Both the position numbers and the translations under genes were made by a program. DNA of 37,703 nucleotides, taken from the NCBI GenBank assembly GCA_964517265.1, contig CAZFBS010000030.1, positions 1 to 37,703 on the forward strand, read 5' to 3'. How positions within the stretch are numbered: the stretch's first letter is position 1; each line of letters begins with the position of its first letter. This DNA is from REEP01 sp964517265. Its GTDB lineage: Bacteria > Pseudomonadota > Alphaproteobacteria > Rhodospirillales > Defluviicoccaceae. Positions 7,494-16,274 of this stretch are shown here, piece after piece. Under the pieces are notes generated by a model. The model worked only from the letters and a program-made list of their open reading frames with translations, had not been told where the DNA came from and searched no databases.

Positions 7494-8612
7494 TTATTCT
7501 TTTGTGGGCGTCGACGAGCCGCGGATAAGGGTCTGTTCAGCCGGGACAAGCCGACTCAGAGCCCAGGTAGCCGCCTCGCGAACCAGAGGCGAAGCGTCTT
7601 CAACTCTTGCATTTGCCACAGCAGCGAGTTGCGCATCTCTGGGGCCGCCGTTCGTCATGGAATTTCCGATTGCGATCAGGACGTTTCTCACGAACCGATC
7701 ACGGCCTGTTCGTTTGACCGGCGAGCCGGTGGTCAAGGCGCGGAATTCGGTGTCGTCCAAAGCGGCAAGTACCGTCAGCTGGGGTGACGCCATCTGCGGG
7801 CGCGGCAGAAGATCTGCATGTTCGGTGGTGTGCGCAAACTTCGTCCACGGGCAGGCGGCGAGACAATCGTCGCACCCGTAGACACGATTGCCGATCAAGG
7901 CCCGCAGGTCGTCGTCGATCCGACCCTTGTGCTCGATCGTGAGGTAAGAGATGCAGCGCCGGGCATCAATCCGATAGGGTTCCGTCAGAGCGCCGGTCGG
8001 GCAGGCATGAAGGCACCGATCGCAGCGGCCGCAATGATCGACCTCCGGTGGGTCGGGTGAAATCCGCAGTGTTGTTAGCAATTCGCCAAGAAACAGCCAG
8101 GACCCGAACCGGCGTGAAACGAGATTGGTATGCTTGCCGATCCAGCCAAGGCCCGCGCGCATGGCCGCCGGCTTCTCCATCAACGGCGCGGTATCGACAA
8201 ATGCCCTCACTTCGCACCGATAGCTCGTTGCCAGCCAACGGCCGAATGTCTTCAGGCGCGCCTTGATGACCTTGTGGTAGTCCCGGCCCTGCGCATAGAC
8301 GCTGATCGCAGCCCGCTCTCGGTGGCGGAGCTGGATCTTGGGGTCCTCCGCCGGACCATAGTTAAGGCCGAGGGCGATCAGGCTGCGCGCCTCGGGCCAC
8401 AGAGCACGCGGATCGGCTCGTTTGGAAACCGTTTCCGCCATCCATTCCATATCACCGTGCCGTCCCTCGGCAAGATACGCTTCCAGGTTGACACGGTCCT
8501 GCTCAATCCCTGCGGCGTCGGCAAATCCGAGGGCATCGAAGCCCAGTTCGATCGCCTTCGCGCGGATATCCTCCTTGACCCGGATCCGGAAAGCAGGGTC
8601 CTCGGCGGTCAG
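7494..8612 (-). CDS. queG: Epoxyqueuosine reductase QueG
   Basis: Cobalamin-dependent iron-sulfur enzyme for the last step of queuosine synthesis in tRNA, reducing epoxyqueuosine to queuosine. The catalytic-site segment FVDTAPLMEKPAAMRAG and GWIGKHTNLVSRRFGSW are intact. Two 4Fe-4S clusters are ligated by CGRCDRCLHACPTGA, a Cys in RRCISYL and GCDDCLAACPW. The tail is HEAT-like (VREAATWALSRL). The first in-frame ATG is at 8450, but translation upstream of it gives clear QueG N-terminal sequence (IELGFDALGFADAAGI, ending GRHGDMEWM), so the gene must begin upstream. No in-frame ATG, GTG or TTG exists before the upstream neighbour. CTG at 8612, nine bases after TGGGG, is my best start and gives 372 residues. 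The neighbours queA and tgt act in the same pathway. Confidence 0.9.
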   Translation of the reverse strand: MTAEDPAFRIRVKEDIRAKAIELGFDALGFADAAGIEQDRVNLEAYLAEGRHGDMEWMAETVSKRADPRALWPEARSLIALGLNYGPAEDPKIQLRHRERAAISVYAQGRDYHKVIKARLKTFGRWLATSYRCEVRAFVDTAPLMEKPAAMRAGLGWIGKHTNLVSRRFGSWLFLGELLTTLRISPDPPEVDHCGRCDRCLHACPTGALTEPYRIDARRCISYLTIEHKGRIDDDLRALIGNRVYGCDDCLAACPWTKFAHTTEHADLLPRPQMASPQLTVLAALDDTEFRALTTGSPVKRTGRDRFVRNVLIAIGNSMTNGGPRDAQLAAVANARVEDASPLVREAATWALSRLVPAEQTLIRGSSTPTKE

Positions 8613-8688
8613 TGTAACGACCCCATTTGCCGATCCCGCTGCGTGGTCATGCCTGAGGCCGGCGCGCGGACGGAGCGACGGGCGCCGC

Positions 8689-9042
8689 TCAGAGAACGTC
8701 CGCCGGATGCTTATGGACGAGCCGGGTGATTTCGTCGACCCGGTCGTTCTCGACGGCGAACACGAGCATGACCTTGCCCTTATTCAGGTCATCCATGTGC
8801 GCCTTCACCTTGGGGCTCGGTGGATTGGTAGCATAAATGCTGCTCATCAACGCCGTGTCGGGGGCGCCTGCAATCATTGCCTCTTCCATCGGCGTCGGCT
8901 CCTGCAGCCCGGCCGCCCGCAGCGCAGCGTGATCGCCGCTCAGCACATGCAGATGAGTGCTGTCGACTCCTGCCGCAGTCAGCTCGTCATAAAGCCCCTT
9001 GGCGTGTGCGGCGTCCGCCGTCAAGACGTGCATCCGTTTCAT
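8689..9042 (-). CDS. Small DUF1269-like protein without the membrane segment
   Basis: Function unknown, 117 residues. The start (MKRMHVLTADAAHAKGLYDEL, then THLHVLSGD) and the end (GKVMLVFAVENDRVDEITRLV, then HP) resemble the two soluble halves of DUF1269 proteins, which normally flank a Gly-rich transmembrane hairpin. Here that centre is replaced by about 40 soluble residues (PMEEAMIAGAPDTALMSSIYATNPPSPKVK). The start is secure: AAGGAGGG lies seven bases before the ATG. It sits between tgt and queG on the same strand, 77 bases before the proposed queG start, so it may be co-transcribed with queG. The family assignment is from pattern memory and tentative. Confidence 0.75.
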   Translation of the reverse strand: MKRMHVLTADAAHAKGLYDELTAAGVDSTHLHVLSGDHAALRAAGLQEPTPMEEAMIAGAPDTALMSSIYATNPPSPKVKAHMDDLNKGKVMLVFAVENDRVDEITRLVHKHPADVL

Positions 9043-9229
9043 AGCGTCCCTCCTTCAGTGCCCGTGTTCGTGGCCGTTAGGTCATCCTGAAGGATCCTAC
9101 CGCCCCGAACATCTCGCGACCCGCCATCATTTCGATGGCATCTATTGGCTGCATTCACCTAGGATCTTAGCATAAATGCGCCCGCTCCGCATCCATCCCG
9201 GCTTGGGACGTGGTGGCCAAGCGGTTGGC

Positions 9230-10369
9230 TCATTCCCCATCGGCCGGCAGTGCCTCCACATCGCCTGCCGCCTGTGCAGCTTTGAATGCACTGACGAACG
9301 CGGCGAAACGGCCGGCCTCGATTGCCGTCCGCATCCCCGCCATCAGCTCCAGGTAATACGTCAGGTTGTGGGTCGTGAGGAGGATTGCGGCGAGGATCTC
9401 CTTGGCCCGAGCGAGATGATTGAGATAGGCACGTGAGTAGTGCCGGCAGGCGGGACAGCGGCAATCCGCATCGAGAGGGCGGGGATCGTCGGCATGCCGA
9501 GCGTTTTCGATGCTGATCGGCCCACAGCGGGTCCATGCTTGGCCCGTGCGTCCCGAGCGCGTCGGCAGCACGCAATCGAACATGTCGACTCCGCGCGCGA
9601 CCGCGCCGACCAGGTCATCGGGCTTGCCGACCCCCATCAGGTAGCGCGGCCGGTTGGACGGAAGCAGCGGTGTGGTTGCTTCCGTCACCGCAAACGTCCT
9701 CTGCTGACCTTCACCGATGGCGAGCCCGCCGATGGCGTAGCCGTCAAAGCCGATGTCGAGCAGAGCCGCCGCCGACTCGGCCCTGAGATCAAGGTAAACA
9801 CCACCCTGAACGATGCCGAACAGCCCGTAGCCCGGCCGGTCGACGAACGCCAGCCGACATCGCTCGGCCCAGCGCATCGACCGCCGCATCGAGAGCGCCG
9901 CCGCGTCTTTCTCGATCGGAAAGGCGGTGCATTCGTCGAGGACCATGCTGATATCCGCATCGAGCCGGCGCTGAATGTCGATTGCCGTGCGCGGCGTCAG
10001 GTGGTGCGGGCTGCCGTCAATGTGGGAGCGGAATACCACTCCTTCCTCGCTGATGGTGCGCCGCGACGCCAACGACATCACCTGAAAGCCGCCGGAGTCG
10101 GTCAAAATCGGCCCGGGCCAGTTCATGAACGCGTGGAGCCCGCCGAGGCGCTCGATCCGTTCGGCACCCGGTCGCAACATCAGGTGATAGGTGTTGGCGA
10201 GAATGATCTCCGCACCGGCCTCCGCAACCATCTTTGGCGTCATCGCCTTGACCGCCGCGGCGGTGCCGACCGGCATGAACGCCGGGGTCTCGAGCGCGCC
10301 GTGTGCGGTATGCAACCGGCCGCGCCGCGCCGCGCCGTCCGTCGCGAGCAGATCGAAGCCGACGCTCAT
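9230..10369 (-). CDS. tgt: tRNA-guanine transglycosylase (queuine tRNA-ribosyltransferase)
   Basis: Exchanges guanine-34 of GUN-anticodon tRNAs for preQ1, the committing step of queuosine modification. The protein is 379 residues, the normal bacterial length. It shows TPAFMPVGTAAAVKAMTP, TYHLMLRPG, the catalytic-base motif DSGGFQVMSL (D91), GIVQGGVYLDLR, GLAIGEG, the nucleophile region GVDMFDCVLPTRSGRTGQ and the zinc ligands CRCPACRHYSRAYLNHL. The start at 10369 shares ATGA with the queA stop and has GGAGG nine bases upstream; ten additional upstream codons are open but would overlap queA further. queA-tgt is a translationally coupled pair. Confidence 0.95.
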   Translation of the reverse strand: MSVGFDLLATDGAARRGRLHTAHGALETPAFMPVGTAAAVKAMTPKMVAEAGAEIILANTYHLMLRPGAERIERLGGLHAFMNWPGPILTDSGGFQVMSLASRRTISEEGVVFRSHIDGSPHHLTPRTAIDIQRRLDADISMVLDECTAFPIEKDAAALSMRRSMRWAERCRLAFVDRPGYGLFGIVQGGVYLDLRAESAAALLDIGFDGYAIGGLAIGEGQQRTFAVTEATTPLLPSNRPRYLMGVGKPDDLVGAVARGVDMFDCVLPTRSGRTGQAWTRCGPISIENARHADDPRPLDADCRCPACRHYSRAYLNHLARAKEILAAILLTTHNLTYYLELMAGMRTAIEAGRFAAFVSAFKAAQAAGDVEALPADGE

Positions 10370-11397
10370 CCGCTTTCGCCTCCATGCAGCAGGCAGCAAT
10401 CGCCGTAGGAATAGAACCGGTAGCCGGCGGCGAGAGCGTGAGCGTAAGCCTGCTTCATTTTCTCAATGCCTGCGAATGCGCAGACCAGCATGAACAGGCT
10501 CGAGCAGGGCAGGTGGAAATTGGTCATCAACATATCGGCCGCGCGAAAGCGAAACCCGGGGGTGATGAAGAGAGCGGTCTCGCCGGCGAACGGCTCGACA
10601 GTGCCGGTTGCCGCGGCGGTTTCGATCAGCCGCAGCGCCGTCGTTCCCACCGCGATCACGCGGCCGCCCTCGCTGCGGGTCCGCCGGATCGCCGCCGCCG
10701 CGGCCGGGCCGATTTCGCCCCACTCCGCATGCATGACGTGATCTTCGACCTTTTCTACCTTGATCGGGGAGAACGTGCCCGCACCGACATGAAGGGTGAC
10801 GATGGTTCGCCGTATTCCGGCGGCATCGAGCCGCGCGAGCAGCGATTTCGTGAAATGGAGGCCTGCGGTCGGCGCCGCGATCGCTCCCGGCCGGGCGGCA
10901 AAGACAGTCTGATAATCGGCGCCGTCGCGGGCGTCGGGACCATTGCGCTTGATGTAAGGCGGCAGCGGCGGGCTCCCGTACTGCTCCAGCGCCGCCAGCA
11001 GCGCCGCGCCGCTCAACTCGAACGCCAGTTCGACGTCTCCGGTCGGGTGCTTGGCTGCGACGACGGCGGAAAACTCCTCCCCGAATCGGATTCGCTGACC
11101 CGGTTTCAGCCGCCGTGCCCGCCGTGCCAGCGCCTGCCAGCGTCCTGGCGTGATTTCCTTGATGAGGGTGACCTCGATTGGCACGTCGTCGCGGTGCCCG
11201 AACAGGCGTGTGGGAATGACCTTGGTATCGTTGAATACCAGAAGATCATCCGCCCGCAACAGCTTTGGCAGCTCGCTCACCACATGGTTCCGCAGATCGG
11301 CCCCGACCTCCAGTAAGCGTGCGCTGTCGCGCGGCACGGCCGGCCGCTGCGCGATCGCCTCCGGGGGTAGGACAAAATCGAATTCCGCGACCTTCAT
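10366..11397 (-). CDS. queA: S-adenosylmethionine:tRNA ribosyltransferase-isomerase QueA
   Basis: Transfers and isomerises the ribosyl group of SAM onto preQ1-tRNA, making epoxyqueuosine; the product is the substrate of QueG, encoded about 1.8 kb downstream. The protein is 343 residues. The family start VAEFDFVLPPEAIAQRP, then RDSARLL, DLLVFNDTKVIPTRLFG, the mid-protein YQTVFAARPGAIAAPTAGLHFT and the end segment TNFHLPCSSLFMLVCAFAG, then YRFYSYGDCCLL, are all present. An in-frame ATG exists 26 codons upstream, but the intervening stretch (KKGGGGESGWRG) is not family-like, so ATG 11397 is chosen. It overlaps tgt by 4 bases. Confidence 0.95.
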   Translation of the reverse strand: MKVAEFDFVLPPEAIAQRPAVPRDSARLLEVGADLRNHVVSELPKLLRADDLLVFNDTKVIPTRLFGHRDDVPIEVTLIKEITPGRWQALARRARRLKPGQRIRFGEEFSAVVAAKHPTGDVELAFELSGAALLAALEQYGSPPLPPYIKRNGPDARDGADYQTVFAARPGAIAAPTAGLHFTKSLLARLDAAGIRRTIVTLHVGAGTFSPIKVEKVEDHVMHAEWGEIGPAAAAAIRRTRSEGGRVIAVGTTALRLIETAAATGTVEPFAGETALFITPGFRFRAADMLMTNFHLPCSSLFMLVCAFAGIEKMKQAYAHALAAGYRFYSYGDCCLLHGGESG

Positions 11398-11524
11398 CGG
11401 TAAACTATGTTCCCCCCGCCATCCTGACTCACCCCCTCCTCCCTTTTTTCGAGCCTTGACGGCGTCTTTCATCAAAGCTCAAGATTGCTGATCCTGCACC
11501 GGCCGCAACGAGCGGAGGACACTC

Positions 11525-11821
11525 ATGCATGTAACCCTGGTCGAGATTGCCGTTTGCGCCGGCAGGGAACGGGACTTCATCGTGGCAACCCGCGCGAACC
11601 ACGAAGATTCGGTTCGCGAAGCCGGCAATCTGCGCTTTGACGTGCTCCAGGATCCTAACAAATCCACCCGGTTCCTTCTTTACGAGGCTTACCGGACCGA
11701 GGCCGATGCCCTCGCGCACAAGACCACCGCCCACTACCTGACTTGGCGCGATGCGGTCGCCGAGATGATGGCGACGCCACGTCAGGGGCATGTCTACCAC
11801 GTCATCTGTCCGCAGGCATAA
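11525..11821 (+). CDS. Antibiotic biosynthesis monooxygenase (ABM) domain protein
   Basis: 98-residue single-domain ferredoxin-like-fold protein of the ABM/LsrG type. Diagnostic segments are VTLVEIAVCAGRERDFI, then the ANHEDSVREAGNLRFDVLQD motif, FLLYEAYRTEADALAHKTTAHYLTW and a Tyr-His near the end. The family includes quinol-type monooxygenases and the LsrG isomerase of AI-2 phosphate; the substrate here is unknown. GGAGGAC six bases before the ATG fixes the start. The next gene, an iron alcohol dehydrogenase, follows within a few bases and probably works with it. This pairing occurs in aldehyde or alcohol metabolism, but I cannot name the pathway. Confidence 0.88.
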   Translation: MHVTLVEIAVCAGRERDFIVATRANHEDSVREAGNLRFDVLQDPNKSTRFLLYEAYRTEADALAHKTTAHYLTWRDAVAEMMATPRQGHVYHVICPQA

Positions 11822-11825
11822 GCCC

Positions 11826-13082
11826 GTGCAAGCGTCCGCGCAACCGGCCGTTCCGCCGGATCTTCAGCCGATCGCCCCGTTCAGCATCGCCCGACTTCCG
11901 CGGATCGTCTTCGGTGACGGCACCGTTGCTCAGGTTGCCAAGGAAGCACACGCGCTTGGACAGCAGGCGCTCATTGTCACCGGTGTCCGTTCGTTCCGTG
12001 CGACGGCATCCTGGCAAGCGCTGCTCGATGACCTCGCCGCTCGGGATATGGCATGGTTCGATTTGATCGTAGAAAGCGAGCCATCGCCGGAGTTGGTCGA
12101 TCGGGCGGTCGCCGAGTTCAGCGAAAGCGGGATCGACGTGGTGATCGGTATCGGCGGCGGCAGCGCGCTTGACGCGGCCAAGGCGATCGCCGGGATGCTC
12201 CCCCATGGCTGTTCCGTTCTCGAATATCTCGAAGGCGTCGGCCCCGAGCGCCCCTACGTGGGGCCATCGGTGCCGCTAATCGCGGTACCCACGACAGCCG
12301 GTACCGGCAGTGAGGCGACCAAGAACGCGGTGCTGAGCCGGCAGGGTAAGGACGGTTTCAAGAAGTCCTTCCGCGACGACGCGCTGATCGCCCGCGTGGC
12401 CATCGTCGATCCCCTGTTGCTCGCCGGATGTCCGCCTGAGGTGATCGCGGCCAACGGCATGGACGCGTTCACCCAGCTTCTGGAATCGTTCATCTCGATC
12501 CGCGCCAATCCGATGACGGACGCGCTGGCCTGGTCGGGCATCGAAGCGTTTCATGCCGGCTTCTTTGCGGCTTGGCGGGGCGGCGACACGCCGGCGGCGG
12601 TGGCCGGTCGCAGCCGGATGGCGTATGCGTCCCTGCTCTCCGGCATCTGCCTGGCGCAGACGGGCCTTGGCTCGGTCCATGGCCTCGCCTCGCCGCTTGG
12701 CGCCTTTTTCCCGATCCCCCATGGCACCTGCTGCGGGACGCTGGTCGCCGAAGCAACGGCGATGAACATCGCGGCGCTTCGTGCGCGCGCGCCAAAATCA
12801 CCCTCGCTCGTTAAATATGAGCGTGTCGGTGCCTTGCTTTCGGGAGAAGATGGCAATGGCGTTCGCGACGGAGCTCTGGACGCGCTTGTCGAGATCCTGA
12901 GAGAGTGGACGGCGCGTTTGTCGCTACCACCATTGAGCAGCTACGGCGTGAAAGGCTCGGATGTCGACCGGGTGGTGGCCGGGAGCCGGGGCAGCAGCAT
13001 GAAGACCAATCCGATCGTTCTCACTGACGACGAAGTCCGGGAGGTCGTCGTCCGACGCCTGGGCCCGACGCCGACGGCTTGA
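11826..13082 (+). CDS. Iron-containing alcohol dehydrogenase
   Basis: Predicted NAD(P)- and Fe(II)-dependent group III alcohol dehydrogenase (about 418 residues). The N-terminus shows LPRIVFGDGTVAQV, the nucleotide-binding GIGGGSALDAAKAIA, the typical PLIAVPTTAGTGSEATKNAVL, and metal-ligand segments NGMDAFTQLLESFIS, GLGSVHGLASPLGAFFPIPHG. The C-terminus KTNPIVLTDDEV is also family-like. Start: GTG 11826, 4 bases after the ABM stop; ATG 11790 inside the ABM gene is the alternative but has only a badly spaced ribosome-binding site. Substrate unknown; a fused or linked ABM protein suggests a small oxidised metabolite. Confidence 0.9.
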   Translation: MQASAQPAVPPDLQPIAPFSIARLPRIVFGDGTVAQVAKEAHALGQQALIVTGVRSFRATASWQALLDDLAARDMAWFDLIVESEPSPELVDRAVAEFSESGIDVVIGIGGGSALDAAKAIAGMLPHGCSVLEYLEGVGPERPYVGPSVPLIAVPTTAGTGSEATKNAVLSRQGKDGFKKSFRDDALIARVAIVDPLLLAGCPPEVIAANGMDAFTQLLESFISIRANPMTDALAWSGIEAFHAGFFAAWRGGDTPAAVAGRSRMAYASLLSGICLAQTGLGSVHGLASPLGAFFPIPHGTCCGTLVAEATAMNIAALRARAPKSPSLVKYERVGALLSGEDGNGVRDGALDALVEILREWTARLSLPPLSSYGVKGSDVDRVVAGSRGSSMKTNPIVLTDDEVREVVVRRLGPTPTA

Positions 13083-13118
13083 CGGCCGACCCGGCCGGTG
13101 CTCCAACGCGCACCGGCG

Positions 13119-13355
13119 TCATCGCTGTCTGAACCGCTGAAAAAGCGTAATCAACAGCCAGATCGGGACGACGACAACGGCGCCGAGGATAATATAGCCG
13201 AACGCCCAGGTGGCAAGGTCTCCGGCTAAATCCACGCTGAACCGGGCCATGACGACGACCCTGTCGAACACTTCATGGGGCGTGATGTTCAAGGCCGAGA
13301 GGATGAGCCCCACCGCCAGCGAGGCGAACAGCAACTTCACCGCCGTGGCGAGCAT
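13119..13355 (-). CDS. DUF6460 small membrane protein
   Basis: 78 residues with two hydrophobic helices (about 5-22 and 50-72), separated by a short amphipathic stretch. The pattern LFASLAVGLILSALNITPHEVFD, then ATWAFGYIILGAVVVVPIWLLITLFQRF, matches the alphaproteobacterial DUF6460 family as I recall it. Function unknown, inner membrane expected. GGGAG about 12 bases upstream supports the start. Confidence 0.75.
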   Translation of the reverse strand: MLATAVKLLFASLAVGLILSALNITPHEVFDRVVVMARFSVDLAGDLATWAFGYIILGAVVVVPIWLLITLFQRFRQR

Positions 13356-13479
13356 GTCGCGCGGTATCTCCCAAGGTGTTGGCTTGTCGCGTTGCCGCCT
13401 GTCTCAACGCCGAACGAACTCGATCGGAACAGCGTCTGTGCGCCTGAGTGTCTTGTCTTGATCCTTCCGGCCCAACGGA

Positions 13480-14043
13480 TCAGCCGTTCCAGGAACGGAC
13501 CGGCCCTACATCGAGATGGACGAAATTGGTTCTCGGATAAAACCCGACCCCGCCGGCGCCCATACCGCGTGCGAGCTTCGCCAGCACGCGGGGCTCGTAG
13601 CCTGGAACGCGGATATCGATCGCCATGCCCTCCATGTGGTAACTGCTCTTGGCGACCCGTCTGCTCTTGCGCCGCAGCATCGCGTTGGTGGCAGGTGAGC
13701 GATAGCCGGAGACGACCTGGAACGGCTTGGATGTCTCCAGGCGCCGTTTCATCGCGTAGAGCAGGTCGACCAACTGCGGATCGATGCGTTTCACATCCCC
13801 GGTTCGGTGGTCACGCAAGACGTAATTGATCTGCTTCAGCGCATCCGGAACGTATCGCCCTTCCGCCCAGTAAACAATATTCAAGGATTCGCCGGTATGC
13901 ATATGGCGAAAAGACACAACGCGCTCATAAGGTTTGCGCGGGATCGCCAATGCCGGAAAAGAGCCAAGACATGCGAGGGAAGCAATACCTGCACCCAGAA
14001 AATGCCTTCTTGTCACCTCGAATGTGGTCTTCTCTTCTGCCAC
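13480..14043 (-). CDS. Tat-exported DUF882 / peptidase M15-like protein
   Basis: 187-residue putative periplasmic murein peptidase-like protein (YcbK/DUF882). A twin-arginine signal is seen at the N-terminus (VTRRHFLGAGIASLACLGSFPALA). The body carries the family markers FRHMHTGESLNIVYW, FQVVSGYRSPATNAMLR and the zinc-site motifs SYHMEGMAIDIRV and FVHLDVG. The start is GTG at 14043, with AAAGGAG seven bases before it. The next gene on the strand is a periplasmic L,D-transpeptidase; the pair DUF882 plus transpeptidase recurs in alphaproteobacteria and implies joint work on peptidoglycan. Confidence 0.9.
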   Translation of the reverse strand: MAEEKTTFEVTRRHFLGAGIASLACLGSFPALAIPRKPYERVVSFRHMHTGESLNIVYWAEGRYVPDALKQINYVLRDHRTGDVKRIDPQLVDLLYAMKRRLETSKPFQVVSGYRSPATNAMLRRKSRRVAKSSYHMEGMAIDIRVPGYEPRVLAKLARGMGAGGVGFYPRTNFVHLDVGPVRSWNG

Positions 14044-14179
14044 ACTGGTTCTCCTTTGCTTGTGGATCCTTCCTCGCAGGTCGGATGCTCAGCCTGACGC
14101 ACGTTTTCTCCCGTGCCTGACTGCCGGTCAAGTCCCCATCTATTTGGGCCCGAGGTTGGCCCCGTGCTGACTGGGGATG

Positions 14180-15913
14180 TCAGCGTAGTTCGGGAAATAA
14201 CACCTTGGAAAGTAACGAATCCCGCCCGTAAATGTCGTTACGGAACTGGACCGTCCCGTCATCATCGGACCAAGCGGTCGCGTAAATGAGGTGAACGGGA
14301 ACGGGACGTTTGAGGGTAGCGATTCGCCGGGTGCGGCCGACCATCGTTGATTGAACCCGCGCGAGGTCCCAGCCGGGGTTGTGCCGGAGCAGGTGCGCCG
14401 CCAGTTCCGCCGGCTTTTCGATGCGAATGCAGCCGTGGCTGAACGTGCGTACGGTGCGCTGAAACAGCGATGGCGACGACGTATCATGAAGATAGACGGC
14501 GAACCGATTCGGAAACATGAACTTGACCCTGCCGAGGGGATTGTCGCGGCCCGGATCCTGCCGCAGGCGGAACGGGAAGGTTCGGGGCGTGATCGCCCAC
14601 CAATCGATGGTCCAGGGATCGAGTTCCACGGCCTCGGCTCCCCAGCTCGTGTACACTCCGATGCCGCGGTCGGTCAGGTAGCCCGGGTCCCGCTGGATCA
14701 ACGGCAGCAGTTCCTTCGAGGCAATGTTGTGTGGCACATTCCAGTAGGGATTGAACTCCAGATAGGTGATCGTGTTGCTGAACACCGGCGTGCTCTGATA
14801 GGGTTTGCCGACGACGACCCGCATCGACAGGACTGGGCGGCGATCCTCGACGAGGTCCAGTTCAAACCCCGCCATGTTGACCACCACATGAGTCGCGCCG
14901 AGATCGCGCGGCATCCAGCGCCAGCGCTCCATGTTGAGAGTGATCTGGTCGATCCGGTCTTGCACCGGCACGTTGAGGGCGGCGCGAGTGGCGCGACCGA
15001 CGATCCCGTCGACCTCCAGACCATGGCGACGCTGAAATCGTTCCACCGCCATTCGCAGAGCGGGATCGTAGTGATGGCGGATATCAACGGTCGACGGCGC
15101 AGGCGGGGCAGGTCCGGCCACCAGACTTGCAGCGGTGAGGTCACTCCGCGGCATGATGGGGTTGGGCGGTTCATGATCGAGTGCGACCATGAGATCGCCC
15201 CTCGCCTCCAGCTGCCGGCGCAGTTGTGCCACTCGCTCATCGGCCATCCCGGGTTTCAGCGCTGGACCGTCCGCCAGTACCGGCCAACCGCCCGCAGAAC
15301 CCAGCGCGCGATAGCGCGCTAAAGCAGTGCGAAGGCCGACGTAGGCCCGATGGGGCGGCGCAAAGCTGCGCAGGTAGGAGGCGAAGCCGGATGCGTCCGC
15401 CTCCGCCGCGCCGCCCAAGATCGCCAGCGGGTCCAGCGGCTTCGGCACAATGTGCTGTTCCGGAAGCTTGCTCTGCGGGGAAAAGCGTCCGATGGAAAGA
15501 TCGGTCGCGTAACGGACCAGCATCATGCTGAGGCCGAGTTCGAACTGTGTCAGCTCGGCTTCGTTCATGGTGGTGCTTGCTGCCGTCACCTGATAGGAGG
15601 CGGGATCGAGCCCCTCGCTGGCCGCGTCGCCGAGCGCTGCCAGCAGCACGGATGCCTTGGTATTGGCCGTGCGCCCCTTGATCCACAACGGTTGGAAGCC
15701 TCGTGCTGCATAAAATCCCCTGAGCGTGGCGGCGTCGAGCCCGCGGGCACCGACAAACTGCGTCGGGCTTGACGACGCACCTTCCTCCAACTGCGCCCGC
15801 AGGGCCTCCATCGCGCCGTTTGCCGGAGTGTCGATCAACAGAGCGATGACAAGGACACACCAGCACAGGGCCGCTCGGTGTAGACGTGGGACTCGGATTA
15901 TATAAGAGTACAT
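14180..15913 (-). CDS. Murein L,D-transpeptidase (YcbB-type)
   Basis: Periplasmic enzyme expected to form 3-3 cross-links in peptidoglycan. 577 residues: a signal anchor near the N-terminus (RAALCWCVLVIALLIDTPANGA), the scaffold domain (LRGFYAARGFQPLWIKG), a peptidoglycan-binding repeat (VERFQRRHGLEVDGIVGRAT) and the YkuD catalytic domain with the HGCIR nucleophile motif in RTFSHGCIRIEKP. LEFNPYWNVPHNIASKELLP, also present, is typical of the YcbB group. ATG 15913 starts shortly before the signal segment; ribosome-binding sites are weak and TTG 15943 is an alternative. Confidence 0.9.
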   Translation of the reverse strand: MYSYIIRVPRLHRAALCWCVLVIALLIDTPANGAMEALRAQLEEGASSSPTQFVGARGLDAATLRGFYAARGFQPLWIKGRTANTKASVLLAALGDAASEGLDPASYQVTAASTTMNEAELTQFELGLSMMLVRYATDLSIGRFSPQSKLPEQHIVPKPLDPLAILGGAAEADASGFASYLRSFAPPHRAYVGLRTALARYRALGSAGGWPVLADGPALKPGMADERVAQLRRQLEARGDLMVALDHEPPNPIMPRSDLTAASLVAGPAPPAPSTVDIRHHYDPALRMAVERFQRRHGLEVDGIVGRATRAALNVPVQDRIDQITLNMERWRWMPRDLGATHVVVNMAGFELDLVEDRRPVLSMRVVVGKPYQSTPVFSNTITYLEFNPYWNVPHNIASKELLPLIQRDPGYLTDRGIGVYTSWGAEAVELDPWTIDWWAITPRTFPFRLRQDPGRDNPLGRVKFMFPNRFAVYLHDTSSPSLFQRTVRTFSHGCIRIEKPAELAAHLLRHNPGWDLARVQSTMVGRTRRIATLKRPVPVHLIYATAWSDDDGTVQFRNDIYGRDSLLSKVLFPELR

Positions 15914-16274
15914 TTCAAAGTTGTATTTTAAGACGAAGAACAACTGAACTCATATCATTTGGTGCCCGGGGAGGCCAGTCTCAATTGCGAGAATGGGCGC
16001 AACAGAAGGGTTATTGCGTAGGTTTATTGTTCCCGTAATGGCGCCTCATCAGGCAGCGGCAAGAAGGGGCATCGTGTTCAATCACCTTACAAAATGCGCA
16101 GCCCCCGGGTGGCCGAATGAATGATTCATGGCGACGGAGTAGGTGAGCCGGCTTGATGCTGCTGGGCGATATAGCACCACGATTTGGTACTTCCGAACCG
16201 AAATAGAGGTAGCGGAGCACTTGCGACCAACAGTTCCGCAACGACCCATTAAGGCCTTCCCATTACGGCAGATC
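15914..16274. other. Intergenic region between the L,D-transpeptidase and mscS-like gene
   Basis: 361 bases, more AT-rich than its surroundings. A 76-codon frame on the minus strand (16011-16241) has no ribosome-binding site and no recognisable motif. It probably holds the transpeptidase promoter and the 3' end of the mscS-like transcript. Confidence 0.5.

Noticed and set aside
9123..9139. Small palindrome GCCATC/GATGGC after tgt
   Set aside because: Six-base stem without T-run; too weak to call a terminator.
16011..16241. Possible 76-residue minus-strand gene
   Set aside because: No ribosome-binding site and no recognisable protein pattern.
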